Shown here in pieces: positions 32,181 to 43,961 of a stretch of 64,000 nucleotides of DNA. The stretch's first letter is position 1; each line of letters begins with the position of its first letter. Origin of the DNA: Cephalotus follicularis (Eukaryota > Streptophyta > Magnoliopsida > Oxalidales > Cephalotaceae); contig BDDD01000023.1 of NCBI GenBank assembly GCA_001972305.1, positions 603,707 to 667,706 on the forward strand. The letters are read 5' to 3'. The translations under genes were made by a program, and so were the position numbers. The notes beneath the pieces are model-generated. The model worked only from the letters and a program-made list of their open reading frames with translations. It was not told where the DNA came from and did no database searches.

Positions 32181-33363
32181 CTATTGGACTTGTGGACAAT
32201 TTCTCTTGAAGTGCCCAACCTGGCCACACTGGAAACATTCCCGGGTATCTGTCTTGCAGTTGCCAAAGTGGAAGAGACTACACTTCTGGCACTTAGGAGG
32301 CTGTTGAGAAACAGATGAACTCTGGTGCCTACTCTGCTGCGCACCACTGGCTGTAGGAGGATTCACCTGCTGTGGAGAAAACGTCCCCTGGCCATCAGTC
32401 CTGGCCTGTCCCCGATTTCCACCGTCAACTTGCTGGTTGGAGTACCGTTTCCTTCGTTTCCCTTGTCCTTGGGAAGAACCCTCCCCTTGAGCAAATTGTT
32501 GTCCATCTCTCTTCTGCCCCCTTTCCTGACGGCTCCTCTGTTCCATGATACTCTGCTCAACTCTCTTGGTCGATTCCATCATATCCCCAAAGACAGTCCA
32601 GTTGGTTGCTGCCACAGTATGTCTTACCTCAGGTTTCAACCCATCCAAGAACTCCCACATCTCTCCTCTTGGTCTGCAACCAAAGCCAGAGCAAAATGAG
32701 ACAACTCCATAAAGCGGTATTCATACTGGGTCACAGTCATACTCCCCTGACGTTGATGTAGAAACTCTCTCCTCTTCCCCTTCACGAAGGTAGCAGGGAA
32801 GAACTACTGATGAAACTCTCTCTTTAAAACATCCCAAGTGATCATGGCAACATCAGTGTGTCTGGCTTGGAAAGCTTCCCACAAACGAAGAGCATTCTTC
32901 CTTACCAAGAAGACAGCAAATCCAACGCGTGGTCGTCGGAAACTCCCATCTGTACAAAAAGCATCTCAAGATGATTCAGCCATGCCTCAGCATCCGCTGG
33001 ATCATCCGTTCCCTCAAAAGTTGCAGTACCTAAACGTTGCAGACGTTCAACTGGTAAAGCTTGAGGTCGAGAACCACTCAAAGCTTGTGCTATCATCATA
33101 GCAAACTGCATCCACTCTGCTTGACCACCTGTACCAATCGGTGGAGGTACCTGCGCTATCGGGACCTCAGCTGCCATAGCTGGTCCAGTCTCTTGTTCAA
33201 CCACTCTAGGGTTTGCCTGCACACCAGGTCCAACAAGAGGCAGTTCTTGATCCACATGTGGTGGGGAGGTCTCTCTTCCTCTACCCTGACCACGTCCTCT
33301 GGCTGGGAAGACCCTTCGTCCCCTACCCATACCACTTCCTCTAGTTTGAAGCAGAGGCACCAT
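32181..33363 (-). pseudogene. gag: El-9 gag with zinc knuckle
   Basis: An ATG at 33363 (MVPLLQTRGSGMGRGRR) lies about 110 bp inside the primer-binding site. A Gly/Arg-rich head and the capsid start (DAEAWLNHLEMLFVQMG) end at a stop near 32902. The middle (FHQ*FFPATFVKGKRREF) is out of frame with a stop. 32660-32181 gives the C-terminal part with a Gln-rich linker, CQKCSLFHFGNC and a good CCHC knuckle CFQCGQVGHFKRNC that would bind genomic RNA. Confidence 0.85.
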
Positions 33364-33473
33364 CTACCTTCACAAGCAAGGTTAGGACATTACTAACATG
33401 TGTACTACATGAAATGTAATGCATGCATACCCCCAAAAGTCTCCAAAGAAAACACAAGGAAACTAAACCGGTC

Positions 33474-33485
33474 TCTCGGATACCA
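33474..33485 (-). other. El-9 primer-binding site
   Basis: The minus strand reads TTGGTATCCGAGAG, a variant of the initiator tRNA-Met site. It implies that the LTR edge is near 33492. Confidence 0.65.
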
Positions 33486-33491
33486 AGAAGC

Positions 33492-36400
33492 TGACATGAC
33501 CCGTTCCCGAGCACCCCCGCCCGAGGTCTGTCGTGCCAGGTCAAAGGCTCCCTCACCTGGAACCCTAACCAAACCCCAACAACAACAAAGGCTAATGCTA
33601 AGGCCAGGGCAGGCGTTAAAAACAAGCTGCCGAGGAGAGCCGCGCTCCCCAGGCCAAACGCTCCCAAGGCATAAAAAACAAGAAATGCCCGAGCAGGAAG
33701 GAGGAAAGAAGGAAGGGTAAAACAGCAAAAGAACCCTTACTTAAACTATCCCCAAAGCTCACCGTTTAACTAAAACAAACGTGCAAAAAACCCACTTAGC
33801 AAACACACCGTTTAACTAAAGGGAACAAACACAACGCTCACTTTAGTAAACGCGCCGTTTAACTAAAGGGAACGCGAACCACACCCGCTGCCCAAATGCA
33901 CCATTCCAGTAAGGGGACATGCCAGGCCAGAGAACGCAACACTACGTCTTGCCTGGTGTCCCAGGCAGGGATGCCAACACAACATGACGTACCACAAACT
34001 AGGCCTGCGCCTCATCCTAAGACATGCCTTCCCAGGATGAACCATCCTCGGACATGTCCTCATTGGACGACAACACATAACAAAAGTTGAGCCTGGTAAC
34101 AACATAAGGGCCCGGGGACAAACGCCAAGCGCATGGGACAACCACCCGAGGTCACACCAACACTCGAACTACACCAAGGAGATAGAATCTCATCCCGGCC
34201 AAGTGCCCAGGGGATCCACTAGGGCTCACCCACCAAAACGTCTCCAGGGACCGGGCTGGTCCAAGGTCGGGAGGTCGGGCAAAACTAAAGAAAACTGCTT
34301 ACCTCCACTTAAGGCGTACGGTATGCCCGGGGATAACACCAGACCTCAGCTTAGGTTCAACCAACCCGAGCTGCAAGGTCAACCTAAAGGTTTGGCCAAC
34401 CGATGATAAGGCCACCCCTTCCCCCAGCATCTCAGCAGAGGTGCCACGCACGAAAGGGCCCGAGGAGAAACACTGAAGTTTCACCACGGCCAGGGCTGGG
34501 AAGACCTGCTCCCCTGCCCATAGTCCCACAACCCCCAACTCACACGTCGTCCCTGCACGCACAAAACACTTAGCAAAAATAGCGCCAAGGCTGGAAAACA
34601 GCACAAACAACAAGGTATATAAAACAAAGGAACAAAAATTATATACACAGTCCCGGGCAAACTGCCGAGGACACCCAACATCCAAGAGTTATACACATGT
34701 TGACAAGAAGATTTTACAATGCATAGATATCAACAAAACTATACAAAAGAACCCCCAAGAATGTCCCCAAATGCATGAAGGTGTCCGAGGCCTACGAGCC
34801 ATCGTAAGGTGCTGCGTCCGGCGTCTAGCTCTCAACAAGCTGTCCTTAGTGGATCTCAAGAACACGGCTGCCCCGCTCCTTCTGCACAGAAAATTGAGAG
34901 GGGATTAGTCCAACTAACTAGTGAGTAAGATCAAGGAGTATCCTGGGCGACCCACTTCCACTGGTGTGCCAAGAGTCAAGGTGAACGTGCCCTGCCCCAA
35001 CTGGGTCGGGGACGACCCATCTCCCCTATCAACAAAACAAGGCAGAGGTTAAAGTATACAAGGATATCGATAACAAAGAAAAGTCCAAGGAGACGTCAGA
35101 GCTACCAACTCAATGACTGGCCTCAAGGAAAGAGAATAAACAACAGTTTATATATATATGAACATGCCAAGGATCCAAGGATCAATAGAAGATCAACTCT
35201 AAGGATCATCAATTCTCAAGGGGGCTACTGATACTGTATCAATCACAAGCACATTCCACACATGCACAGCACAATCGACTCACACACTTCCATAACCGGA
35301 ACCACCTCGGCAGCATAAATAACAAACTCTGTTGAGGTTCAATCAACGCGGTCATGGGCTACAGGATTGAACACATCCCTCATATACTCAATATAGATAG
35401 CCACTTCCAGAGCACCGCATGAACGTCGGTAGAAGGGCTACACAAGCACTCCTCCCCCAGCAAATCATACATTGGCGCACCTCACTACATGAACCTAGAA
35501 CGAGGGGCTACGCAAGCCCACCCCCGTCGACAATCACGAGCTCAACACTACACCAGATGAACCTCGATCGAGAAGCTACCTCGTCGGCAATCACATAGCG
35601 TTTATATCGTACAAGGGGCCCGCGAATCATCGCTTAGCTCCACCCTTGACGAGATAATAGAGGAGAACCTCGGCTCAGAGGTAAGTGTATCAACACTTAG
35701 ACCATCTCGTGCCGACAATCTCATACATAACTAAGTAACCAGTACCCAGTAACCAGTATCCAAGGACAACAACACGTGATATCAAATAAAGCATGAATAC
35801 TTAAAAGGGAAGGGGAAACAACAAGTTCAACCCAAGCAAAGTAGTATTCACATGCAATATCAACAAGAAGAGAGGAGAACAAATCCTAGTCAAAGGTAAT
35901 ATCATGGAAGGGTATGAAATCAATAAACTCTCAGTTATCAATTGATGAAATGAAGAACATCCCACTCACTAGTATCAACAGTTTCCTCAGCTAGCTCCCT
36001 TGTTGCGCAGGCTCCGAGCCTAGATCTTCCTCTGCAAGACCAACACACAACAACTCTTAGCTACCATGAACAACATCTATGAAGCTATGCAAGAACAACA
36101 TACAACCATGAAAACCAAGGCAAAGCTCTTCCTCGCCCTCAAGGGTCGTGCTTGCACCAACCATGCGACGCACCAAAACGTATTGAGGAGGACACTCACC
36201 TGCTAAACGCGTAGATGGGTGAAAGAAAGTTCCAACCTCAAACAGCGCTCAAAGCCCTAGAAGAAAGATGAAAAAGAAGATGAAAGATGAAGGCTCGATC
36301 TCCGAATTTCTTCTTCCGACGTCAGGTGATGGACATGGTATCTGTCGAAGTCAACTATCCAGCTTCCTAAACAAGCTTTGCACATATCATAACACCAACT

Positions 36401-36580
36401 AAACCTTTCTTATAACTTAACCACAAACACAAACTGTAGGCAATCATTAGGCCTCCACCAAGCCCAAAGCCAACAAAAACTTAACCAAGAAGGAGGAGCC
36501 CAAACCAACACAGCCGAGGAAAAAAAATTTCCCCCAAGCCCCAAACATCAATTTATCCAAAATTAATGCGGGCAGTTACA
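33492..36580 (-). repeat. El-9 right (5') LTR
   Basis: About 3.1 kb, from TGACATGACCCG (edge set by the primer-binding site, uncertain by a few bases) to GGGCAGTTACA. It contains three copies of CCGTTTAACTAAAGGGAAC-like sequence near 33760-33870. From about 34420 it matches the left LTR closely. Confidence 0.75.
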
Positions 36581-38496
36581 GCCCTTACAGGTGATAATAC
36601 ATAACTAAACAAAACATATACATAACAAAAACTCGACTTTATTCATTTCACGTAGTGGTCTGAAACAACATCCTTTAACATATCATAGTCCAAAACAAAA
36701 TCTGAAAATCCTAACCAAGGTCATATTTCTAAAATCATAAATGGTTCATAAAAGTCATAAACTGAAGAGCATAACATTGCTCAAAAGTCAAGCCCTAACG
36801 TGACCATAAGACAACAAAAACATAAACGGGCCAATCTCCTAGATGTTCCTCAGAAATAGGGTCACGTCTCTCTCACGCATTCACATGATGCTCTTGAAAA
36901 CCTTTCGCATGAAAAATAAAATGCGGCTAAGCAAACCTCAGTAAGGATAACGAATATAGAACATAGAACAATGATTTAAACAAAACAGGAAGTATCTGGA
37001 GATTTAAATCAAAAATCTGAAAAATACGATTTCAAAACAATATCCGAAAGCAAAATCCGAAGACAAACTCCGAAAGCAAAATCCGAAAACAAAATCCGAA
37101 AGCAAAATTCGAAAACAAAATCCGATGTCATAAGCAATATCAAAGATTCAAAGCAAAATCTAAATTTCAAAACAATATCTGAAACAATATCCAATTTTCA
37201 TCACAATATCCGAGTTTCATTATCCAAATCCGAAAAATCATAATTATCCAATTAAATAATTCCATAATAGAGATCGGATGAATATATATATATATAATAA
37301 ATGCAAGGGGTTTGCAAGGCCCACATGCTCCGACGGAAAGACGTGTACGGCACTTCATAATCAATCCCCAAAATCCGAATCCGATAACAAAATCTAGGGT
37401 TAACCCATACGCCTCTATCAAAAGGGGGATCCGTATCCTATTCACAGAATATCAAAACAAAGAGAGACGCCATAGACTAATCACGCCGCTACGGAAGTAT
37501 CATGTCCCCGTGTCAGGCCTACGACATGCCTATGGTACCTCCATAGGTAGGAAACAAATATCTCTGTTTGTCATTATTCCAAAAATATTTTTTTTATCTA
37601 AAATCAATTCAAAAACATATTTTCTAAACATTTTTTTAACATATCATAATCATATTCGTATCTGAAAATTTACATACTTCCTAATATGAAAGTCATGTTC
37701 GTTTAACATACTTCGATTGTGAAAGTCATGCTCAACGTCAAAAATCAGTATACTTTCGTAAATGAAAGTCATACTCGTTTAGTGAACTTCTGGTAGTGAA
37801 AGTCATACTCAGTTTATAAAACCGGTAATATTAAACTTTAGTAAAAGATTTCATAAAAATTGAACAAACATCCGATAAAAAAATCCTTACATTTTCACAA
37901 AGTAAAACATAATTTATGAAAAGATCGAATATTACTAAAACTGATTTTTCATATATACGTAGTCATTTTCAAAGAAAACCTAAAATATCAAAGTTGAAGT
38001 AAACGTTTCAAATATTCCAGAAAAGTAACTTCATAATTTTTGGTTGAGAAACGAAGCTGCAGTGAATTTTTAAAGTCACTGATTTCAATTGAAAACATAA
38101 CATGAACAGAAATTTTGAACATAGATTTTTGCAAGAATTGGACAGAAATTCAAAATACGTTAAATATAACAGTTAAAGAGGACATCTTAATCTTTTCAGA
38201 ACATTCAACCATTTAATTTTTCATCAAGAAATGAAAAATTTATGATTTAAAGAAGTTGCTGCATAATCCAGGAATAAAACAGAAGAAAACAGTACCCCAA
38301 CAATAATTTAAAACATGGATTCTCATTAGGAAATCAATAGAATTTTGAAACATACCAAACATAACAGCTAAATAAGACATCCTAAAGTTTCCAAAACACC
38401 TAACCATTCAAAATTTCATCAAGAAACGAGCAGGATATGAATAAAACAATCTGCTACCAATTACCAGAAGAAAACAGAGCATGGATGGTTGAAATC

Positions 38497-38506
38497 CTTA
38501 CCTTGC
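38497..38506 (-). promoter_or_regulatory. Splice-donor-like site in El-11 LTR
   Basis: The minus strand reads GCAAG|GTAAGGATT, a near-consensus 5' splice site just downstream of the TATA box. The El-14 LTR has CTAAG|GTAAGGATT at 47934-47947. Shared position in two related families suggests a spliced leader. Confidence 0.45.
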
Positions 38507-38591
38507 TTTAATCTTATTCTCTCCCTCTCTTAGCCAAAATCTCCTTTCCGAACTCAGTAAAAACGAACCTCTTTTCAGCTGAAATTACACA

Positions 38592-38602
38592 TATATTTAT
38601 AC
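38592..38602 (-). promoter_or_regulatory. TATA box, El-11 left LTR
   Basis: The minus strand reads GTATAAATATATG. The equivalent lies at 57294-57304 in the other LTR. Confidence 0.7.
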
Positions 38603-38847
38603 AAAGAGAGAACTTGGAGAGCAAGCTTTGCATAGTGAGTCACCATGACATCACCCATGTGAGTTGTCCATGTGAGTCACCTCCTAGTTGCCCATGTGAT
38701 GGAATTCTCCTCCACAACTTGATGCCACATGTCCTTTTCCATGAAATTATCTTAACTCCTTACTTCCTTACTTGACACGTGTCCCTCAATCCATTTAATT
38801 CATTCGTAACGAGACAAAACGTTAACTTTTGCAACAAATCTGCAGGC

Positions 38848-39206
38848 CAAAGCATCGGCGTTTCACCTCCAAGCCTCGCCGCTTACGGGTTTGTCCAAGG
38901 TTCTTCATCTAATATGCGGGGCAAAACATTGACGCTTCACTTCCAAGCGTCGCCACTTACAAGCTTCATCCAGGTCAAACGAAATTCTTGACTTTGAAGC
39001 GTCGAAGCTTACATTTAGAGTGTCGTCGGTTTCATCCAAGCGTTGCCGCTTTCGTCGAAGCGTCGTCGGTTGGAGAAGTTTTTCCAAGATAAAAACTCAC
39101 TGTTTTTAACCGGCATTGGACGGGGTCCAAGCGTCAAAATTTTAATGTTCAAAGCGTCGATGCTTTAGCAAACCGTCGGCGCTTAACACAGAACTGTTGA
39201 CACTTT
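38848..39206. repeat. GTCGAC-type array, El-11 left LTR U3
   Basis: About fifteen copies: AAGCATCGGCG, AAGCGTCGCCACTTAC, GAAGCGTCGAAGCTTAC, AAGCGTTGCCGCTTTC, AAAGCGTCGATGCTTTAG, AAACCGTCGGCGCTTAAC. The array sits 250-610 bp upstream of the TATA box. Confidence 0.9.
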
Positions 39207-39372
39207 AAACTTTGCAGTCTAAAAAAAGACAGACTACTTAACAAAACAAATTAAAAAGCCTAAAACTATGCGCACAGAGAAATGGGGTATTACGTCCTCT
39301 CCCGTTAAAAAGATTTCATGCCAAAATCTAAACATCTACTAACCCATATCAAACAACAGAAAAGGCACCCCA

Positions 39373-39779
39373 TGTGACACCCCACTTAAGAGTGGGCAAG
39401 AGGAAAGGGCTATCCATGAGATGAAGCCACCAAGAGGAAAGGGCTATCCATGAGATGGAGCCGCCCTTGTGACAGGAATGAACCGGATCCATCGAAATGG
39501 GGGAAAGTATGGCTGTGCTATATAAGAAATGGTCCTTGAACCTAATTACATGAGGCATCTTTTGATGGATTGGCTGAGGAGTTAGTGGAAACTCCAAAGT
39601 TAAGCGTGCTGCGCTCAGGGCAAAACCAGGATGGGTGATCTCCTGGGAAGTCTGACCAATCCATCAATTAGGACAAAACCGTGATGGTCAACGTGGAAAC
39701 ACAGATGTATGGGCTCTGTATGTTCTGCGTGATACAAAAGCGGAAAATTTCTCATGTGGTTAAGGATCGGGTCGTTACA
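39373..39779 (+). repeat. El-12 5' LTR
   Basis: 407 bp. It carries an internal near-duplicate of AAGAGGAAAGGGCTATCCATG. It differs from the other LTR at scattered sites. Confidence 0.9.
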
Positions 39780-39849
39780 ATTGGTATCAGAGACGGACCC
39801 CCTCCAGTAGATGTGGTTCGGGGACGAACCAGACGGAAGCTGGTGGGCC
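39780..39849 (+). other. El-12 internal region (PBS and PPT only)
   Basis: 70 bp. Starts ATTGGTATCAGAGACGG (initiator tRNA-Met type) and ends with a G-rich tract next to the 3' LTR. The middle holds CGGGGACGAACC. Nothing else fits. Confidence 0.9.
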
Positions 39850-40256
39850 TGTGACACCACACTTAAGAGTGGGCAAGAGGAAAGGGCTATTCATGAGATG
39901 AAGCCACCAAGAGGAAAGGGCTATCCATGAGATGGAGCCGCCCTTGTGACAGGAATGAATCGGATCCATTAAAATGGGGGAAAGTATGGCTGTGCTATAT
40001 AAGAAATGATCCTTAAACCTAATTACATGAGGCCCATTTTGATGGGTTGGCTGAGGAGTTAGTGAAAATTCCAAAGTTAAGCGTGCTGCGGTCAGGGCAA
40101 AACCAGGATGGGTGACCTCCTGGGAAGTCTGACCAATCCATCAATTAGGACAAAACCGTGATGGTCCACGTGAAAACATAGATGTATGGGCTCTGTATGT
40201 TTTGCGTGGGACAAAAGCGGATAATTTCTCATGTGGTTAAGGATCGGGTCGTTACA
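39850..40256 (+). repeat. El-12 3' LTR
   Basis: 407 bp, same length as the 5' LTR. TGTGACACC to GGTCGTTACA, followed by CCCCA. Confidence 0.9.
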
Positions 40257-41736
40257 CCCCAAGATGCCAAACAAAAGACTCAGTTTCCACAAAATGACTT
40301 CACCCATCATCAAACAAAACAAACTCCTTACGATTACTGAAAGCAAGAAAAAACAAAACAATACCTAGAGTGTTCGCAGCCTGATGAGTGGTCATGGCGA
40401 AGCCTCTGCCTCCCACGCTGCGCTATCCCGCATCATTTCCATCTCCTCCTTTAATCCTTGTACAAGGATTTGGACAATTCTTAAAGAGATGACCCATTTG
40501 TCCACACGCAAAACACGCACCAGTGGCCTTGTAACATGTCCCAATCGGCTGTTGCCTCCCACAAGTATCACACAAGGCAATCTGAACATTGGAGTTACCC
40601 TTACCAGTAGCTCCCTGAACTTGTTCCTAGTCAAATCGAAGTTGTCTCTGTTGTTTCCCACCTCCATTCTGATTATGATTCCTTTTTTGTTGCTTACCAT
40701 CATGACCCTTATTCCATTGGCCGCTTTGTCCTTCACCTTGCCGCCCAGAATTCTGTCCTGGGGAATCACACCTATTTCGCTTCCTTTCTCCCTTTTGCCG
40801 AGCTGCTTGGAAGTCCAACCTCTCCATTTCAATGTTCTTCGCAACATTCAAACTTCTGACACATCAGCAAATCTGCAATTTATCAGCTTTCCTCTGAGCT
40901 GATAATGCAGTTTACATTTGAATTTCTCAGCCTGCTCCAATGCCAACACCGCCGCGGATCCAGCAAAACCTGCTAACCTAGTGAATCGGGCCAAAATCTC
41001 GGTGACTGATTCACCCTCCTTATGCCTAGTGTTTACAAACTCCCTTGCGTAAGCTTCCTTGTCAGTAGTGGGGAAATACTGCTGATAGAAAACTTCACAT
41101 AGCTCGAACCATGACAAAGCATCAATGTAGTCACCACTCTTAGCTAACCTCAACGTTTTCCACCATCGTTGAGCGTCTCCTTCTAGCTTATATGCAGCAA
41201 ACCTTACTTTCTGCCCATCGTTACATCCCAGCACATCAAAAATTTTCTCCATGTGCGCGATGCTGTGTTCAGCTTCCACAGGGGTTAAGGCTGAAATAAA
41301 AGACTGCGACCTCTGCTTCTGGAACCGCTCAAGCCAAATATATAAAGGAGTGTCGGGCCGATCCTCAACTCCCCTCTTAGCTGGAATATCAACAGGTGTA
41401 TTTTCCTCAGCAATATTCTCTCGACAACCCTGTTCTGGATTTTGTATAGCGTGAATCAATCGATCTACTTCTTGAGCAACTACCTGTCTTACCAATTCCT
41501 CAATCGAAGGTTCATTTCTAACCTCTTATCGAGCCACAGATGGTTCAGTTCTCTGAGAGGTATTCCTTGTTCGTACCATCTTCGCAATAGAAACAAGGAC
41601 AAGATAAAGACAAAAAGAATCAGAAAACCAAAACAAAAGGCATATTGAAATGACCGTAATGGAAAAGCCCTAACCCAAAGTCTACCCAAACTCACAGGTC
41701 AAACCTAGTTATGTCTTCTAAGGAACAAAATCAAAT

Positions 41737-41750
41737 CTCTGATACCATAA
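41737..41750 (-). other. El-11 primer-binding site
   Basis: The minus strand reads ATGGTATCAGAGA after the LTR end GAGGGTGTTACA. Its type matches El-14. Confidence 0.75.
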
Positions 41751-41752
41751 TC

Positions 41753-42859
41753 TGTAACACCCTCAAACGGTGGGAGCCCTTATAGGTCATAATACAGAAC
41801 TAAACATAACATATACATAATAAAAACTCGACTTTATTCATTTAACGTAGTGGTCTGAAACAGAATCCTTTTACATATCATAGTCTGAAACAAAATCTGA
41901 AAATCATAACCAAGGTCATATTTCAAAAATCATAAAATGGTTCATAAAAGTCATAAATTGAAGAGCATAACATTACTCAAAAGTCAGGCCCTAACGTGAC
42001 CATAAGACAACAAAAACATAAACAGACCAATCTCCTAGATGATCCTCAGACATAGGGTGACGCCTCTCTCACACATTCCCATGATGCTACTGAAAACCTG
42101 ACTCATGGAAAACAAAATGCGGTTGAGCAAACCTCAGTAAGGATAAGGAATATAGAACATAGAATAGTGATTTAAACAAAATAGGAAGTATCTGAAGATT
42201 TAAATCAGAAATCTGAAAAATCCAATTTCAAAACAATATCCGAAAGCAAAATCCGAAGACAAAATCCTAAAGCAAAATCCAAAAACAAAATCCAAAAGTA
42301 AAATTCGAAAACAAAATCCGATTTCATAAGCAATATCCAAGATTCTAAGCAAAATCTAAATTTCAAAACAACATCCAAAACAATATCCAATTTTCATAAC
42401 AATATCCGAGTTCACAATCAATTCCCAAAATCTGCATCCGATAACAAAATCTTGTGCTGACCCATACGCCTCTATTAGAAGGGGGATCCAAATCCTATTC
42501 ACAGGATATCAAAACAAAGAGAGACGTCGTAGACTAATCACACCACTACGGAAGTGTCATGTCCCCGTGTCAGGCCAACGACATGCCTATGGTACCTCCA
42601 TAGGTAGGAAACAAATATCTCTTTATGTCATTATTCCAAAAATATTGTTTCATCTAAAATCAATTCAAAAACATATTTTCTAAACATTTTATGAACATAT
42701 CATAATCATATTCGTATCTAAAAATTTACATACTTCCTAATGTTAAAGTCATGTTCGTTTAACATACTTCGATAGTGAAAGTCATGTTTAACGTCAAAAA
42801 TCAGTATATTTTCGTAAGTGAAAGTCATACTCGTTTACTATACTTCCGATAGTGAAAGT
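41753..42859 (-). repeat. El-11 right LTR, first part
   Basis: Starts TGTAACACCCTC. It lacks about 140 bp present in the left LTR (the part around 37205-37345). It is interrupted at 42859 by El-13 within AAAGT. Confidence 0.85.
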
Positions 42860-42963
42860 TGTTGACTTTTAGTCTCAATCCTAAGTTTTAATGATTACAA
42901 ATTTGCATTTAACTTTGTTTCTTTCTGTGCAAGATAAACAAAATTAAGAAGTGCAGAAACAGG

Positions 42964-43255
42964 GCAAAGCGCCGACGGTCTTGGAATCAAAGCGTCAGCG
43001 GTTTGGTCCCAGGCGTCAATGCCTAAAGAAGCTTGTATATGCTGATTAAATCAGTAACTTGCAAAATTAGTTGAAGAACTCAAAGCGCCGACGCTTAGGA
43101 GTAAAGCGTTAGCGCTTTATGCCAAAGAGTCGACACCAAGATTAAAGCGCCAGCGGATGAAACGAGAAAATTCAAATTCAACTCATAACGGTAACCTAAG
43201 CGCCGACGCTTTAGGCAACACCGTCGATGCTTTGGACAACTGGAACAATGTCAGA
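42964..43255. repeat. GTCGAC-type array, El-13 5' LTR U3
   Basis: About ten copies: AAAGCGCCGACGGTC, AAAGCGTCAGCGG, AGGCGTCAATGCCT, AAAGCGCCGACGCTTAGG, AAAGCGTTAGCGCTTT, AAGCGCCGACGCTTTAGG, ACCGTCGATGCTTTGG. It lies 90-385 bp upstream of the TATA box. The arms are the same as in the gypsy elements El-8, El-11 and El-14. Confidence 0.9.
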
Positions 43256-43347
43256 ATTTGTTTTAAAGAGCCAACTTTTATGCAACAACTTTCAAGACTT
43301 CTCCAACGGCTATATTACTGTTACAACGGCCATAAACTAAAGCAAGC

Positions 43348-43356
43348 TATATATAG
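43348..43356 (+). promoter_or_regulatory. TATA box, El-13 5' LTR
   Basis: GCTATATATAGAGG, a strong plant TATA box, repeated at 55996-56004 in the other LTR. Confidence 0.8.
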
Positions 43357-43906
43357 AGGCCAAGAAACAAGATTTAAGTGACTTGGAAAGACTTTGATCA
43401 TCTACACTCAAGAAGCTAAACTTGCACATCTACAAAGAGAAAGACATCAAGCTTTTGTTTACACTTTCATATCCAATGCTTGTAACCATTTACATTTTCA
43501 TATCCAACCTTTAAGAGGTTATTGTAAACACAAACCAATCCTTTTATCATTCATTGTAAAAGAGAGTTGTGAAACCTTCGTGAGATAATCAAGGGGAGTG
43601 AACCCTTAGGAGGATTATCAAAGGGGGCAATTCACGTGTAAGGTGGTTTTGCTTTGATTTGCACCCGTAAGCCGAAATTAAAGGTTGCTAGTGGTATCGA
43701 GTGGAATCTCAAGGGGTTCTTGAGAAAGTGGACGTAGGCACGGATTTTGCCGAACAAATATAAATCGTTTGCACACTCTCTATCCCTTATCTCTTTACTT
43801 ACAATTGCATTATTTGTTCTTGTGTGATTGTTTTAGTTTCATAGATTAATTTGTTAATTCCGCAAACAAATTTATTAATTAAGAGTTGCCATATAGGACC
43901 CATCAA

Positions 43907-43920
43907 TTGGTATCAGAGAC
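43907..43920 (+). other. El-13 primer-binding site
   Basis: TTGGTATCAGAGAC, one base after the LTR end. Confidence 0.85.
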
Positions 43921-43961
43921 GGTTATTTCACTATTCTTAATTGTTAGAAATATAAAGATCC

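Larger units (their letters stand above)
24889..36580 (-). mobile_element. El-9: Ty3/gypsy chromovirus with mismatched flanks
   Basis: Minus-strand element with a right LTR 33492-36580, a left LTR 24889-27045 lacking about 0.9 kb at its left end, and a full set of decayed gag-PR-RT-RNase H-IN-chromodomain blocks. El-10 splits the integrase. The left flank is El-7 LTR and the right flank is an El-11 LTR lacking its first roughly 23 bp, so the two flanks are not two halves of one insertion site and no target duplication exists. Recombination or deletion has joined different loci. Confidence 0.8.
36581..39294 (-). repeat. El-11 left LTR
   Basis: Begins GCCCTTACAGGTGATAATAC, equivalent to about base 23 of the 41753 LTR. 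It ends GGGGTATTACG (CA changed to CG). It shares the CATGCCTATGGTACCTCCATAGGTAGG region and the hairpin module with El-14 (reverse orientation). Confidence 0.85.
39373..40256 (+). mobile_element. El-12: 884-bp TRIM element
   Basis: Two 407-bp LTRs (39373-39779 and 39850-40256), TGTGACACC...GGTCGTTACA, flank just 70 bp that holds a primer-binding site (ATTGGTATCAGAGACGG) and a short tail GGTGGGCC. Target duplication CCCCA is at 39368-39372 and 40257-40261. The empty site GGCACCCCAAGATG is preserved at about 58120 in the second El-11 internal copy. It has no coding capacity, so it depended on another element's enzymes. Confidence 0.93.
39310..41579 (-). pseudogene. gag: El-11 copy 1 gag and protease start, split by TRIM
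   Basis: An ATG at 41579 starts MVRTRNTSQRTEPSVAR, then meets a stop (Arg-stop-Glu) near 41528. From 41495 the frame is open for 215 codons with FQKQRSQSFISALTPVEAEH, DALSWFELCEVFYQQYFPT and HYQLRGKLINCRFADVSEV, very close to El-14 gag. After a frame change at about 40850 come the basic Gln/Asn tail (GKQQKRNHNQNGG), a knuckle region and protease leader sequence. That is interrupted by El-12 at 39373-40256 and ends a few codons later. No RT or integrase follows. Confidence 0.85.
42860..43905 (+). repeat. El-13 5' LTR
   Basis: 1,046 bp, TGTTGACTTTTAG to GGACCCATCA. Contains array, TATA box and A+T-rich U5. Confidence 0.9.

Noticed and set aside
33400..34400. Possible host gene or G+C-rich exon upstream of El-9 gag
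   Set aside because: The primer-binding site at 33474-33485 shows that this is LTR sequence. ORFs here are short, mutually overlapping and unsupported.
37250..37300. TATA box at the ATATATATATAT run in El-11 LTR
   Set aside because: Simple AT repeat far downstream of the better TATA at 38592-38602 and not followed by a leader-like sequence.
40384..40902. 172-codon plus-strand ORF
   Set aside because: Antisense to El-11 gag; the minus strand has clear gag similarity to El-14, so the plus frame is a shadow.
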